NCBI GenBank assembly: GCA_963693305.1
Contig: OY855903.1
Span: 23,259,755 to 23,323,754 of the forward strand
Reading direction: 5' to 3'
Length of the DNA stretch: 64,000 nucleotides
Source of the DNA: Meandrina meandrites
Taxonomy: Eukaryota; Cnidaria; Anthozoa; Scleractinia; Meandrinidae
Below are positions 24,801 through 35,799 of the stretch, piece after piece. Position 1 is the stretch's first letter, and each line of letters opens with the position of its first letter. Under the pieces are notes generated by a model. That model did not search any database. It was not told the DNA's origin and saw only the letters and a list, made by a program, of their open reading frames with translations. A program made the translations under genes and the position numbers.

Positions 24801-25342
24801 GTTGTAGTATTTCGGGGTAGTGGAAACAGGTCACGTCTGGTTTGATAGGCATGGATTTTGGCGGGCATGTTTAAATTCACTCAGTAAGTAGATAGGTGCC
24901 AATTCCTTGATACATTTAAAAACTAGTTTAAGGAAGTTATGGTACGCTTGCAGATGGGGCCAGTTTGTCAGACCCAACAGCACAGCCCTCAACAAACAAA
25001 CTTAATCACTGTGCTGCTTGTAGTAATATACCGCAACCTTTCTTCAATAGAACTGAGCTGCAGATCAAATTATACCAGAGGTTAGAATTCAACTCTCTTT
25101 TAAACAACCAGGCCCTGGTCTATCTTAACTGTAGCAGTAATAAAATACTAAGACTATACATTTTATTTGCCAGGACCTGCATTCCTGACAAGAGCAGGAC
25201 AGACAAAAATAAAAATAAAACAGACCAATACAATGAAAACCAAATGGAGGGTAAAGACCATGCATTTGACAGATCTTTACGGTGAGTTTTCATTTTTATG
25301 TTTTATGTAATGCCATAGTTACATGTAGTATAAATAGAGGAT
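24801..25342. other. No gene recognised
   Basis: A 106-codon frame at 24965-25285 has no recognisable domain and no convincing splice context. Confidence 0.35.
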
Positions 25343-25477
25343 ATTACACGGTGGCGAGAAGATATGAATTTTATGTTCAAGTGGCAAAAACGATATCTCA
25401 CGAGTCAGCGCAGCGAAGGAGTGAGATGTCGTTTTTGCCACGAGAACAAAATTCATATCTTCTCACCACTGTGTAAT
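25343..25477. repeat. Long hairpin with GC-rich tip
   Basis: Arms attacacggtggcgagaaga and tcttctcaccactgtgtaat continue inward through gatatgaattttatgttc / gaacaaaattcatatc and gcaaaaacgatatctcac / gtgagatgtcgtttttgc. The tip is gagtcagcgcagcgaagga. The stem is nearly perfect over about 60 bp. Confidence 0.8.
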
Positions 25478-26348
25478 GTTCTTTTTATTATATGGCGACC
25501 AGATATCATTGAAATTGCCGATTTTTATTTCCTTGTTTTTGAAGAATCGAGCAAGCTTTACAAATCACTGTTCATCTTCACAAAATACAAGGCACCTGTG
25601 TCCAGGATATAGAAACACTAACTGAATTCCAATCAAACAAAATACATGAAATAGTTGTCAACTAAATATTGTAACAAGTAAAAACTGTAAACATCACTGA
25701 CTTTGACTTGAATCCGATGCGGCAATGTCTTGACAGCCGATAGTTTTCAACTGCTTTTGTTTTCTTCTTTTGTTTTCTTCTTTACAACATCTTGTGCTTT
25801 GTGAAATTCCTTGCGAGGAATTCTCTCTAAAAGTCTTGAAATCGTCAAGGTTTCCATTATCATGTTCTCATCCTAGAGGTTTTCGGAAAACTCATTCTTT
25901 CTCGTCGCTTAATTAAACAAATTAGACCTGCTTGTCGATGCTTGCTCACAGCAAACCTGAACCATACAAGAAACCAAATTTATTCAACAAAGTAGAAATG
26001 GCGCGAATCGTGACGTCAATGAGCGATATGACACTCACAAGCATGTCATACGGAAAATACGCCACTCAGGTTCCGGATGGAGTGGCGTACGGATTCTACG
26101 AGTGGTTTAGTTCCCAGTAAAACACTCTCGTCCATATAATAATAACAGTTATTACATGTTATCATGTGTCCCAGAAGTGTGGCAAGATATACATACTCTG
26201 CCAACAAATATATTATCGGCAAGAGACAGTGTGCATATGTTCCAAATAAATACCCTGGTTTAAATACAAGTGTTCTTGTTTTTCGGGTACTCCGACTCTA
26301 AGAGCTCTGCCAGTGCCTCTTTAGACAATGCCAAAGACCTGCTTAGGG
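25478..26348. other. No gene recognised
   Basis: A 62-codon frame at 25932-26120 contains tgacgtcaatgagcgatatgacactc-type repeat wording and may belong to the element whose hairpin is at 25343. Otherwise unremarkable. Confidence 0.35.
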
Positions 26349-28084
26349 ACAGGTCAATAAGTACTGGGGGTGGGTTAGCTGGAGCAGAAACGGGTTGGGT
26401 CATTAGTTTTTGAACCCCATGAAAAGGGTTAGGTTATGTAGTCTTGATCTGCACATAGGGGGTGGTTCATCTTGTGGTATAAATTGGAAAATGTCTTGAT
26501 GTATGCAGTTCTAGATGTATTTCTAGCAATTTCAGAAGCAAAAATGGCCCAGACCCCCCTAGATGGCTTGTGATCATAACAAGTCATTGGCTTTGACCAT
26601 CTCTCTCCAGCCTGTGTAGATTCACACTGGGCTTTAGGCTTTCACCAGTTAACTCTTTTCTAAAACACTTTGCAAAAATGAATGGTACGTATAGGATATA
26701 CAGTGGTTGTAGTTTCTGTTGTCAATTTCTGTCAAATATGAATTCTGTGTTAATAACAGTGTGTAATTATAAATTACCAATACATACTTTTTCAGGTTTT
26801 GCATATTTTGTGTCAAAATGTCCCCAGGGACTTTACGCACAAATAATGTGTAAAACCTACATTAGTCTAGTATAAGTCAAAAATTCATCCTTCTTTGGTG
26901 TGCTTAGAAGCCAGAGAAGATGCAATTAGGGTCGCTATAAAATAAAAAATAAATAAATCACTTTATTTAAGGGGGGAGACTCTTAACTACAGATGCAGAG
27001 CAGTTGCTAAGGGATTGCTGAAGACTGTATTTTGTGGCAAGCGATTTTGTGGCATTTTGTATCGCTAAATGGTGAATTTTATTTGGGGGTACACCTGCTT
27101 TGTAAAATATATCATTGCGCGTGGGAAACTAGTGCCAGTCCCAAACCACGCGTTAAAATTTAAAATGCCTAAAACTCCAAGGAAACAAGGTAAAGTTCCA
27201 ATTTCTTTTACGAATCAGAGATAACGTTGCCGTCTTTAGAATCTGATGTATGCTTTTACCGTTTACATGAAAAGAGGAAACGCTACTGATGAAAGTCTGT
27301 AAATATGAGTGTTTATTACGCCATAACTCTTATAATAATGCGAATTTCACAAAAACGATACGTCACATTACGCATGTGGACGTTCTTTATCTATTGACGC
27401 TCATTTTAATTTTAAAATCTATCCGCTGTTTGAGTTTTAGGGTTTTTTCTATTCTGGTCACGTGACGCGTTAAATATGACCGTCACTTGAAACTCTTGGA
27501 GGAATCTTCAATAGAACAAACTCATGCAAAAAGTTTATCTGTATGAGGTTTTGTTTCCAAAATATAGCAATTAGAAACCTGCCTTAGAAACAAATTGGTA
27601 GTTAGGAGTCACCCCCCTTAAGTGTCAGAGTATTTAGCACTGTTGCACTAATTTTGGACACTGTAACTAAGCAATCAGATATTACAAATAGAACAGAAAT
27701 TTTGTTAAAAATCCCAACTGGTAGGAGGCTGACCAGCTGGCTATTTACAAAGCATGGAGGAGTTGAATTCGGGCCCACCCAACACAAATCTATCTAGTGG
27801 CAGGGAGGAGGATTTGAAACTGGGACCTCCAGATTACAAGTCCAGCGCCCTAACTACTAGGCCTGTTGACGTCAAATCAAAAACCTCTTAACCCATTACA
27901 AAATGACGAGTCTCTTAGAAATGAATTTTTTGTACAAAGGGGGTGGGGCATGTAATTTTCAACCTTCGATCAGGGGTGGGTCAGTCAGTTTTGAGCCAGA
28001 AGGAAGGAGCGGGTCTCATATTTTCCAGCTGACACATTTCCAATTGCTCTTGCCCACCCACTCTCCCCTGGTACTTATTGACCA
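26349..28084. mobile_element. Non-autonomous TIR element, copy 2
   Basis: It starts ggtcaataagtactggggg and ends ctcccctggtacttattgacc, an inverted pair. It shares its outer blocks with 3001-4190. A separate TTAA element is inserted inside at 26971-27617. No clear target duplication was seen, so the outer borders are approximate. Confidence 0.6.
26971..27617. mobile_element. TTAA-flanked MITE with a possible transposase 5' exon
   Basis: It begins ggggggagactcttaactac after TTAA (26967-26970) and ends gtagttaggagtcacccccc before TTAA (27618-27621). At 27164 an ATG opens MPKTPRKQG followed by a donor-like ggtaaag, which may be the relic of the parent's first coding exon. It sits inside the element at 26349-28084. 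Confidence 0.75.
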
Positions 28085-28508
28085 GTTTTTTAAGTTTTTT
28101 GTCTTTGTCTTCTTTTTCTTCGGTTTAGGTATCTTACAGTGTTTCATCCAAGGCGTCTCCCCTCTTTGTGTTGAGCTCATAATATCAATATTTTACAAAC
28201 TCCTGCTCAAAAATACACTGATCCTAATGGCCTAACCCATGCGAAACTGCACAGCTCTTTTGATGAAAACAAAATATGCAGATCTTTGTAATTCAAGTCC
28301 ACAGATAAAGCTTACCACAAAAAAATTCCACATGGTGCCCTTTGTTTAATTAGGAGTACAACAACTCTTCTCAAAAAAAGTTTTTCCTCAATATCTCACA
28401 GTCATTAACAATTTAAAATTAATTTCTTCACCAAACCATAACTCAATGTTTTAGCTTTAGAATGAGCAAAAAAAGGTTGTCAACAGTTATTGAGAGGCAG
28501 ACTGTGAT

Positions 28509-28661
28509 GGAAAGAAAAGTTATGTTCAAGGCACAGAACTTTGTTTGAACTGCCCGAGGAAAGGACATTTTGTAACTCAATTCTTTGCCAAATGGAAGTG
28601 TAGCCTGTGGTCGCAGAAACATCATGTTCTCTTGCACAACGCTGTGTTGGATTGTGTTGAT
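28509..28661 (+). pseudogene. BEL/Pao Gag zinc-knuckle fragment
   Basis: The frame reads GTELCLNCPRKGHFVTQF then FAKWKCSLWSQKHHVLLHNA. This is the C-x2-C-x4-H knuckle plus the following Cys/His stretch ending KHH.LLH, typical of the end of Gag in BEL/Pao LTR retrotransposons. The last Cys of the knuckle is replaced by Phe. It is an isolated fragment, upstream of but not continuous with the Gag fragment at 30906, so it is a separate copy or a rearranged piece. Confidence 0.65.
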
Positions 28662-28842
28662 TCCCTTGCCAAATCCAGGAACAAGTATCTGCCAGTGAAA
28701 TGACAGGCAATAGTAGAACCTTAGTTTCAACTAGTTGAAGTGTTGATCACTCCACCCACGGAGCCGTTAACATTTTTGTATTTTCATGTTTTAACCTTTT
28801 GTTTTCTCGTTCACACGTTTTTATTATATTATTGCCAATCAG

Positions 28843-29033
28843 ACACAAGACACTTAACTCTCATAGTGCCTCTCTCCACCCAGGTGTATAAATGGGTACC
28901 GGCGAATTTACTGCTGGGGGTAACCCTGCGATGGACTAGCATCCCATCCAGGGGGGAGTAGAAATACTCCTAGTCGCTTCATGCTACGGAAACCGGGATA
29001 AGCTCCGGCCTGAAGCAGACTTTACCTTACCTT
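28843..29033 (+). mobile_element. 5'-truncated SINE with perfect 12-bp target duplication
   Basis: It carries the SINE body from cttaactctcatagtgcctc to the ctttaccttacct tail but lacks the tRNA-like head. The 12-bp direct repeats attgccaatcag flank it (28831-28842 and 29034-29045), so it is a bona fide retrotransposed, truncated copy. Confidence 0.88.
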
Positions 29034-29171
29034 ATTGCCAATCAGAATTGCAAACTGAGCGGACTTGGCGAGAGGTTTCTTTTGAAGTGAGTAAACATCT
29101 GGGAGTGAGATTTTTTGCCCTCATTGAAGACATGTTAGATAAGATGGGCTTGAAAATAAGACAGGGATTTG

Positions 29172-30886
29172 GGTAAAGGTAAAGAATCCGATCCAAACAA
29201 CGCGTCGACCAATGCGTCGGCCGACGCGTCGGCAACTATTTTTCTTTACATGATTCACTGCGGATAAATGTTGCGTCGGCGGTGCGTCGGTGACTTTTTC
29301 TCTTGAAATTAAATCTTGCATTGGTCGATTTAGGTGTTTTGTGTCTCGTCTTTTTAAATTCTGTAACCATTTGATACGTTTTAGCTGCAGTAAGCCTGGA
29401 AATGATCAATGTTTTCGTGGACGCCATTTTGTTTTTGTACTTTATCGACCTAGTCCCCTCGCGACTTTATTGTTGAGCTTGACTAGGCACTAGACAGGTA
29501 CGTGGTCTCTATACTCGGGTATTATTTGGGATTGCATGAACTATTTATTGGTCATTTTCTTTTGTATTTGTGGGGGCTCCTAAAGGAGCCGTTTGTTTTC
29601 ACAATAAATAATCTTTTATTGCAGAGGAAACTGCTCGGCGATGTCTTCCAGCAGCTGGGCAAATGCTCTGTCTCCTGCGAAGTTTCTAAACCAGACAAAC
29701 TCATCCAAATAACTTGGTAAGTGTTCGTACAGGGTACCAGACATGGACTTCAACTTCTTTTTCACCAAAGCCCACAAACCTTCGATTGTACTGGTGTGTG
29801 CACCACTGTCAGGATCGACGAAGTTCTTCGAGTGATTCACTGACAAGGGAATGTATCCTAGCTGGTTCAGTGGGATGTATGGGGAAAATTGATCAGAGTA
29901 GATCACAGTTCCTGGAAGAATGTGTGTTGTAATGAGACGGTGAACGAGTGTTTCTCTGGAACGGTCTGGAACACGGAAGAGTAGCGCCTTTTGTGATCCA
30001 CGCTCCACGGCTCCAAACACCCACGGACCTTCCGATACTCTCCCTCGCTGGTACTTTCTCTTGGCGCCAAACTTTGACTTGTCTATCTCCACAGTCTTTC
30101 CTACGCCTCCGATCTTAACTCCAGCATTCAGGATCTTATTAGAACAGATTGTTCTCAGCTCACTCAGCGCCCGGATCACAGTAGGCTTTGAAAGCCCGGT
30201 TAGCCTCGAGATATTACTTCCAGACATCTTCATAGCCCACAGGAACATCACATGAAGCCACGTACTCAAAGGGATGTTAGAGCCCTCTAAGAATGAGCCT
30301 GACCTTAACGAAAGCCAGGTTCGACAGCGGCTATTTACACAGCGCCACATGTAGCCATCATCGTTATTATTCTTATTAGTTAGCTGCACCTCTTAAAATA
30401 AAGTTCTCTTTCTTTCTAAAAAATAATTTTTACGCAAATACTAGCATGTTTGCATGTTTATATGACATGACTAAAAGAGAGAAACTGGGTACTAGATGTC
30501 TGTTTCAAAGACCGGAGCCTAGGTACGAGTTCGAATTTATAAGATGGCGTCGGTATCTTGTTCTCGTCCTTTCCACAACTTTCGTCCTTACAATCTCTCT
30601 TTCTATGGCTGAAAAGTAAGTAACAAAAATTAATAGTTCAACAAAAACAACAAAACGACGAAAACAACTTTCCTAGTGTCGCGTCGCGTCGTTTGTGTGT
30701 CGGTCTGCGGGCCGATGCGTCGGTAGTGTGTCGGCCGACGCGTCGGTAGTGTGTCGGCCGACGCGTTGGTAGTGTGTCGGCCGACGCGTCGGTGGTATGT
30801 CGGCTGACACATCGGTGACGCGTCAGTGGTGTGTCGGCCGACGCGTCGGTGACGTGTTGTTTGGATCAGATTCTTTACCTTACCCC
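29172..30886 (-). mobile_element. Merlin-family DNA transposon, apparently full length
   Basis: A 1,715-bp element flanked by 8-bp direct repeats gggatttg (29164-29171 and 30887-30894). The ends are inverted: the left starts ggtaaaggtaaagaatccga followed by tccaaacaacgcgtc, and the right is its imperfect complement. Just inside each end lie palindromic repeats of the gtcggccgacgcgtcggt type, few at the left (29200-29292) and at least five at the right (30690-30860). These are candidate transposase-binding arrays. An 8-9 bp target duplication and an ISXO2-type transposase are hallmarks of Merlin. It is inserted in a BEL/Pao Gag relic whose coding sequence resumes at 30906. Confidence 0.88.
29616..30389 (-). 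CDS. Merlin transposase (ISXO2/IS1595-like DDE), main exon
   Basis: The frame runs 257 codons without a stop. Visible landmarks, with numbering from the frame start: second half of a zinc ribbon (Cys17, Cys22), helix-turn-helix around 55-75 (SRLTGLSKPTVIRAL), first catalytic Asp103 in EIDKSKFG, the conserved RKYQRGR and WVFGAVER blocks, second Asp166 in IYSDQFSPY, VNHS at 184-187, GAHTSTIEG with Glu203, then a C-terminal helical region ending LLEDIAEQF. This is the complete DDE core of the ISXO2-like transposase domain. The frame has no ATG before residue 14. A stop lies just upstream and ttttattttaag could serve as an acceptor, so a short first exon with the missing CxxC probably exists between 30395 and 30690, but I could not identify it. 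The intact core makes recent activity plausible. Confidence 0.9.
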   Translation of the reverse strand: MQLTNKNNNDDGYMWRCVNSRCRTWLSLRSGSFLEGSNIPLSTWLHVMFLWAMKMSGSNISRLTGLSKPTVIRALSELRTICSNKILNAGVKIGGVGKTVEIDKSKFGAKRKYQRGRVSEGPWVFGAVERGSQKALLFRVPDRSRETLVHRLITTHILPGTVIYSDQFSPYIPLNQLGYIPLSVNHSKNFVDPDSGAHTSTIEGLWALVKKKLKSMSGTLYEHLPSYLDEFVWFRNFAGDRAFAQLLEDIAEQFPLQ

Positions 30887-30905
30887 GGGATTTGCATTGC
30901 CTTAA

Positions 30906-31676
30906 GCAGATCACCTCTCCACCTTTGAAAGCAACCCAATGAAGTATTGGAGTTTTATCTGGTCATTTGAGAATACTATCGAACAAAATGCAATAAGTGA
31001 AAGTGAGAAGCTCATGTATCTACTGCAGTATACATTGGGTAATGAGAAGAAGTCGATTGAGTGTTGCATGGTCATAGAGCCTTGAAAGGGATATCAGACT
31101 GTGAGGAAAGAGCATTAGTTTTGGCCATCCGTATACAATTGCTGCCAAGTTTGTGAGCCAGATCACTGAGGGTCCTCAAATAAAGGTGTCTGAATGTGTG
31201 GGATTACTAAAGAACTGTGAACGCACCCTTGAGTCCATTGCCTGCATAGATGAGGTCAACAGTGTGGACAACTTCCAAAGAATAGTACAAGAATTACCAT
31301 TTTATCTGCCCACTTAGTTTGTTGAGATAGCAGATGGTGTCCAGCAATCTGGCAAAGACAAACATCAAGGACATCTCAGTGTTTGTTGCAGTCAGAGCAA
31401 GAGCAGCAAATAATCCAGTATTCGCAAGCGTTATGAATGTAACATGTGACAGTAAACGGGGAAAGCACTAAACAAAGGTCGAGTTTGAAATTGAGTGATC
31501 TGCCATCTAACCTTATAACCACGCTTAACACCCAAGGAACCCTGCCAAGCAAACAAAGTAATATGTCAAGTTGTGATTCACAATTTGTAAATTTTACCCT
31601 GAAGCTCTGTGTTTGTCCAGCTTGTAATGGAAATTATGTTTTGATAAAATGTCAGAACTTTGAAAGGAAGACCTTT

Positions 31677-31677
<1 letters not shown>
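30906..31677 (+). pseudogene. BEL/Pao Gag relic (DUF1759 region and zinc knuckle)
   Basis: After the Merlin insertion the frame reads [22 protein letters not shown] and [20 protein letters not shown], the DUF1759 signature of BEL/Pao Gag. It continues with [26 protein letters not shown] and [13 protein letters not shown] in shifted frames, then a stop at YLPT*FVEIAD. Near 31609-31677 comes a second block, CVCPACNGNYVLIKCQNF, a knuckle-like Cys pattern. Several frameshifts and stops show that the copy is dead. A LINE inserted at 31678 cuts it off from the protease region at 32150. Confidence 0.75.

Positions 31678-31720
<43 letters not shown>
31678..31720. repeat. (ATC)n tail of the adjacent LINE
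   Basis: About 14 perfect atc triplets. It sits exactly at the 3' end of the minus-strand LINE fragment, so on that strand it is a (GAT)n/(ATG)n 3' tail, as many CR1/L2-type LINEs have. The poly-His frame it creates is not a gene. Confidence 0.85.
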
Positions 31721-32130
31721 GTTTATTGGCCACAAAAAAAGAATAATTACTTAGAATCAGAGACAGAAATAGGGTGAGGAGACCTCCAAGAAACCACCAG
31801 GCTTATAGGGGAGGCCACCTTGGTTATCAATTTTATTTATAATTGAGCTTTGAGTGTGTGGCTTGGCCAAATTCAGTACTATCCTTTCATTAAAAATTCA
31901 ATCATCTTTTTCTTAAAAGTAGGAAAGCTTGTTGAACCAGTGATGGATATTGGGAGAGAATTCCAAATTTTAGACCTTGATAAAGGTTTGTACAGCAGTG
32001 ATGTGATTGATAGCAACTGGCTGGTCTAGTGTCATAACTATGTACTTTACTACTTAAAGGAAAAATTAAGAAACGTCGGAGGCGAGTATTGATGAATGTG
32101 TTCAGATTATGAGGATGGCTCATTTACAAC
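31721..32130 (-). pseudogene. CR1/L2-like LINE, 3' end of ORF2
   Basis: The minus strand reads HSYDTR, then after a frameshift KIWNSLP, ITGSTSFPTFKKKMIEFL. This is the C-terminal signature of LINE reverse-transcriptase proteins (Y.TR ... WNSLP ... SF..FK). A ~200-bp 3' UTR follows to the microsatellite tail at 31678. It is a 5'-truncated insertion within the BEL/Pao relic. Confidence 0.7.
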
Positions 32131-32149
32131 ACATTGAACTGTGAAGCAT

Positions 32150-32345
32150 CAAAGGGTTGAGCTGATCATAGGATGTAATATCCCAGAGGCATTCTGGGTA
32201 TTGCAGGACTGGGAAGTGTCTATGTCCATTGAAGACAAAAGGGCTCTGGCAGTGATAGAGAGTTCAGCCAAGTTTGTTGACGGCCATTGTCAACTGGCTC
32301 TAATTGTGTAAGAGCAAATGCCTAACCTTCCTACCAATCGCCCAC
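32150..32345 (+). pseudogene. BEL/Pao Pol relic (protease region)
   Basis: The frame reads [18 protein letters not shown] and then [20 protein letters not shown], a pair of blocks typical of the stretch between aspartic protease and reverse transcriptase in BEL/Pao elements. It continues the Gag relic after the LINE insertion. The RT core is missing because of a foldback insertion and deletions. Confidence 0.65.
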
Positions 32346-32376
32346 CCCCCCTGCAGAGAAACAGTTTGAAACAAAG

Positions 32377-32865
32377 ATTGCAGTTTGCAGGTTTTGTCAA
32401 AGAAGCAATTTTGGTCATTTTCGAGGCAAAAAATCTCTAGGAAGGATTTTCATCAACTCATTGTTTTTTACTTCACATTAGAGCAAAGGGCTGTATTTTG
32501 AATACACGAAAAAACACCTGCATGAATATTGCTTTTAGGTGTCAAAACTGGAAATTTGAAAAATTTGCATATTTGGTAACACAAAAATAGATCAACTTTT
32601 GTTGCCTTTAAAAATCTTAAAAGGAAACAATATCCACTTCACTTCAAACCAAAGGCTATAAAATGTCATTGTTTTCATTTGGTTGATTAATCTGTCTCCA
32701 ATTTTGAAGAGAAACACTTTTCTGACCATCAACATCACCCTTCCCCCAGCCCTCCCTCGACGGGGGAAGTAAAAAACAACGAGTTATTGAAAAGCCTTCC
32801 TAGAGATTTTTTGCGTCAAAAATGACTAAAATTGCTACTTTGACAAAACCTACAACCTGCCATCA
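32377..32865. mobile_element. Foldback element with ~100-bp inverted arms
   Basis: The left arm gcaggttttgtcaaagaagc ... aaaaatctctaggaagg ... ttgttttttacttc is mirrored at 32770-32865. The arms differ at scattered sites. The spacer (32480-32760) is unique. It sits inside the BEL/Pao relic. Confidence 0.75.
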
Positions 32866-33529
32866 AATGAACACAACTTTTACAAAGTAGAAAGACTGGA
32901 TGCATGATTTGGTTGGAGGTTATGCCTTCTAAGTTGTGATGAGAGTTACTCAAAGTTAGCCAATTTTGGGAAATTTTCCGTACAAAAATTGGTCTCAGGA
33001 GGGTGAAACTTTAATTGGTTGTCACATGATCAGATTTTGTTTATCAAACTTTTTAATGTCCATTTGATTACTTACTCATGGATACCTTTCACCAGAAAAA
33101 GTTTGAGATAGGATTGTTTTTGGCCATTTCCAAAATTCCTCAAACCTTACGTGGAACGGCTCTTAATGGCTGATTTACCTAGAGAAAGATTCACACCTGA
33201 GGATCCTCCATTCACCTTTGTGGGCATGCATTATTTTGGCCCCTGTAGAGGGTCCCCAATAGGTTTTTTGGGATCCACGATTTGGCTTATTTGAAGGCCG
33301 GGATTTGGGCTTTTGGAGGAAAAAGGCAGCGAGATTCGGGATTGTAATTTTGAACAGGACATGGGATTTGGCAATTTCGCGCAAGGGAACAAGAAATGTG
33401 TTCAGCGATATAGGATTGGAATCAAAGAGCCATCTGTGAGTTTCTTTATCAAAGGAACATTTTCTGGAAATTTAATCCACCATCTGCTTCACATGTGGGT
33501 GGCATTTGGGAATATGTAATCAGATCAAT

Positions 33530-34000
33530 TTGTTTTGGAAACACTGGAGTATTTGCCAACTCTTCAACTGACGCATTAGTTGATGTCCCGATCCCAGAAA
33601 GGCAGATTTTGACTGACTAAATTGACAAGCAACTGTTGAGAAGTGCAAGCCAACATCCCTGAAGATAAATGGGCACAGCCAACCCTTGACCTGGGTTTGG
33701 ATCAATTGCTGATCAAGAGAGTGCTGGGGGTCCTGTGGAATATTAAGAGAGATGTGTTACATTTCAAACCAAAGTGTAGTCCATAATGAATAATAGCCCA
33801 ATAATATTGTAGCAGCATCAGATGACCCTGTTGATTTGGAAGCATTGACCCAAATTCCTTATTGTAACAATTGGACTGTAGGTTGTGTACCTGAGGTCTT
33901 CGTAGGACGAGATTCAATAGTGTGATCCACCAAGGTGAAGATGCATCATCCAGTCGTGAAGCTGTGCCTATTAGATGACCACCATTGAAATACACTTTCA
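33530..34000 (+). pseudogene. BEL/Pao Pol relic (RT to integrase C-terminus)
   Basis: Recognisable pieces in shifting frames: IKRVLGVLWNIKRDVLHF (the ALGV.W motif after the reverse transcriptase), VAASDDPVDLEALT (end of the integrase region), and WTVGCVPEVFVGRDSIV then PVVKLCLL (the DUF5641-type C-terminus). The order is that of Pol, with most of RNase H and integrase deleted. A minus-strand 99-codon frame here is a shadow. Confidence 0.65.
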
Positions 34001-34545
34001 AGGATTAACAAATGTTTAAATTTTGACGTTTGCTGGGCCGCAGTCGTGTCCTTTGTGCATGCACATACATGCTTGACCTGGTTATGCAATTAAAATTAAT
34101 AATCCAACAAATTTGCATGCACGTGACATTCTTTTTGGAACAAGTACTTTGACTTTATGGTGAGTTAGTAAGTTAATCTCAAAGTTTGGGAAGAAAGTTA
34201 TAAATTTTCAGAAAATTCTGAAGTGAGACAAGGGAAATTTCTGAGTAAGTAAAACACTGGAATCCTGGCACACAACTTATGGAGGACGTCAATAATAACT
34301 GGAAATGGAAATACTCTATTCCATTATGATCCTTACTTAGCATTTTGTTCCCATTAAAGTATTTTTCAAACAGTCTAACATATGCAGTGAGAGTTGTGAG
34401 GTGATAAAGATTTACAATAGCCTAAACAAATAGTTTTGTGTAGATAAAATCCAATGGCATCTTCAGATTAGGTTTCTTCTTTCTAATGAGCAACAACAAG
34501 GCATACCCACTGTCTTCAAATCAGATACTTCTCTTAGCCCTCACA

Positions 34546-34880
34546 AGATGCCCCTGAACCAACTAAACAAGACATTGTTGTCTATGAGATTCCACGTAAA
34601 CATGGCAAAGTATATATCACGGAAACAGAGAGAGCGATACAAGAAAGGATAAAAGAACGCACCAGAGATGCATGTATATGTCTTACTCATATATACCCAA
34701 AACGCCGCAGTTTTGGGTCAAGGGTAGGGTCATGGAGGTTATTCATATAAGACATCACCCTAATAACATCAATAGAGATAGTGTAATCAAAATTCCTGAA
34801 GCTTGGATACCTATGATCAACAAGCAGCTATTTCAAAAAGAAATAGTGTTTCGTTTCCAGATCACGGAAGGATAATTATG
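34546..34880 (+). pseudogene. Penelope-like GIY-YIG endonuclease fragment
   Basis: The frame reads DIVVYEIPRKHGKVYITET then RAIQERIKERTRDA, the GIY-YIG fold with its Tyr...(V)YI core. Past a frameshift it continues VMEVIHIRHHPNNINRDSV and IPEAWIPMI, the usual end of the endonuclease in Penelope-like retroelements. The canonical Gly of (V)YIGET is Thr here. No intact reverse transcriptase is attached. Confidence 0.75.
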
Positions 34881-35504
34881 AGAAAGAACTTCCTAATTTA
34901 CCCTTCTCTTGCCCTTTTTCATGGCTTCCATGCCAGCAAACATGACACACACAAAGGTATCATGTCTTTGTTTGTGCATGCAAACACTCTCATTGGTGGG
35001 AATTTTGTTCTTTCTTAGAATATAGCTAGAATGTTTACTTAACAATTAAACACGGAAAGAGCTAACTTTATATTTTTTGCCAATACGTCACTTTAATCAA
35101 ACTTAAAAGCATTGCAGTCATCAGATATTGCTATTTGTAATGGATCTCAATAATTTGTGATGTTGCTAAAGATTTTCTCTGCAATATTTGAAGAACATGT
35201 TTTTACAAGATTGTTTGCCTTTAGTACAACGTGTTGACGTTGTGGTTACAAGCATTCTCCTGATTGGATAGTAGCCCCCACTGTGTAAATAGTTCACATC
35301 GAATCCAAAACAATACCGTTTTATTTCTGAGGAACGAAACAAAAAGCGCAACAGCCAATCAAGCAGACCTATGAGGGAACAACAGGGCTGTCACTAAGGT
35401 CCAGGAATGGCAAATTTCCCAGCTACTACAAGTTTGAGCCCCAGCTACTTTGAATCAAAACTTGAATCAAAACCACTAATTGCAAGTTAAGAAGTTAAGA
35501 ATCA

Positions 35505-35600
35505 ACCTCATTGCCTGATGAAGACTAGTAGTATTTCAGTCAAAACGTTGTGATCAACAACTCAAAGTGGTTCCATCTTGAGAGAATTGAATAAACATTC
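35505..35600 (+). other. Possible Penelope-like 3' flank
   Basis: The phrase gcctgatgaagactagtagt followed by cagtcaaaacgttgtgatc resembles the stretch that often follows GIY-YIG coding ends in such elements. Recognition is from memory only. Confidence 0.35.
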
Positions 35601-35799
35601 ATCTTTCCTGACATTTCATAAATTAAAAACTGTCCAGTTTTCCGTTACATTTCTTGAGGATGGAAAAGCTACTGAGTCCCTGACAGTAGTAATGCTGTGA
35701 TTGCTCCTTTAATGTTTTCCAATTGCCAAAAACCTGTGTTCGTCAATGTGGTGGTGTAAATGCCGGCTAGTGTAGCTGACAAATTCTTCATCACACAAA

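Noticed and set aside
31446..31754. Poly-His protein
   Set aside because: His run comes from the (ATC)n tail of a LINE inserted into a BEL/Pao Gag relic.
33702..34001. 99-aa minus-strand ORF
   Set aside because: Shadow of the plus-strand BEL/Pao Pol relic.
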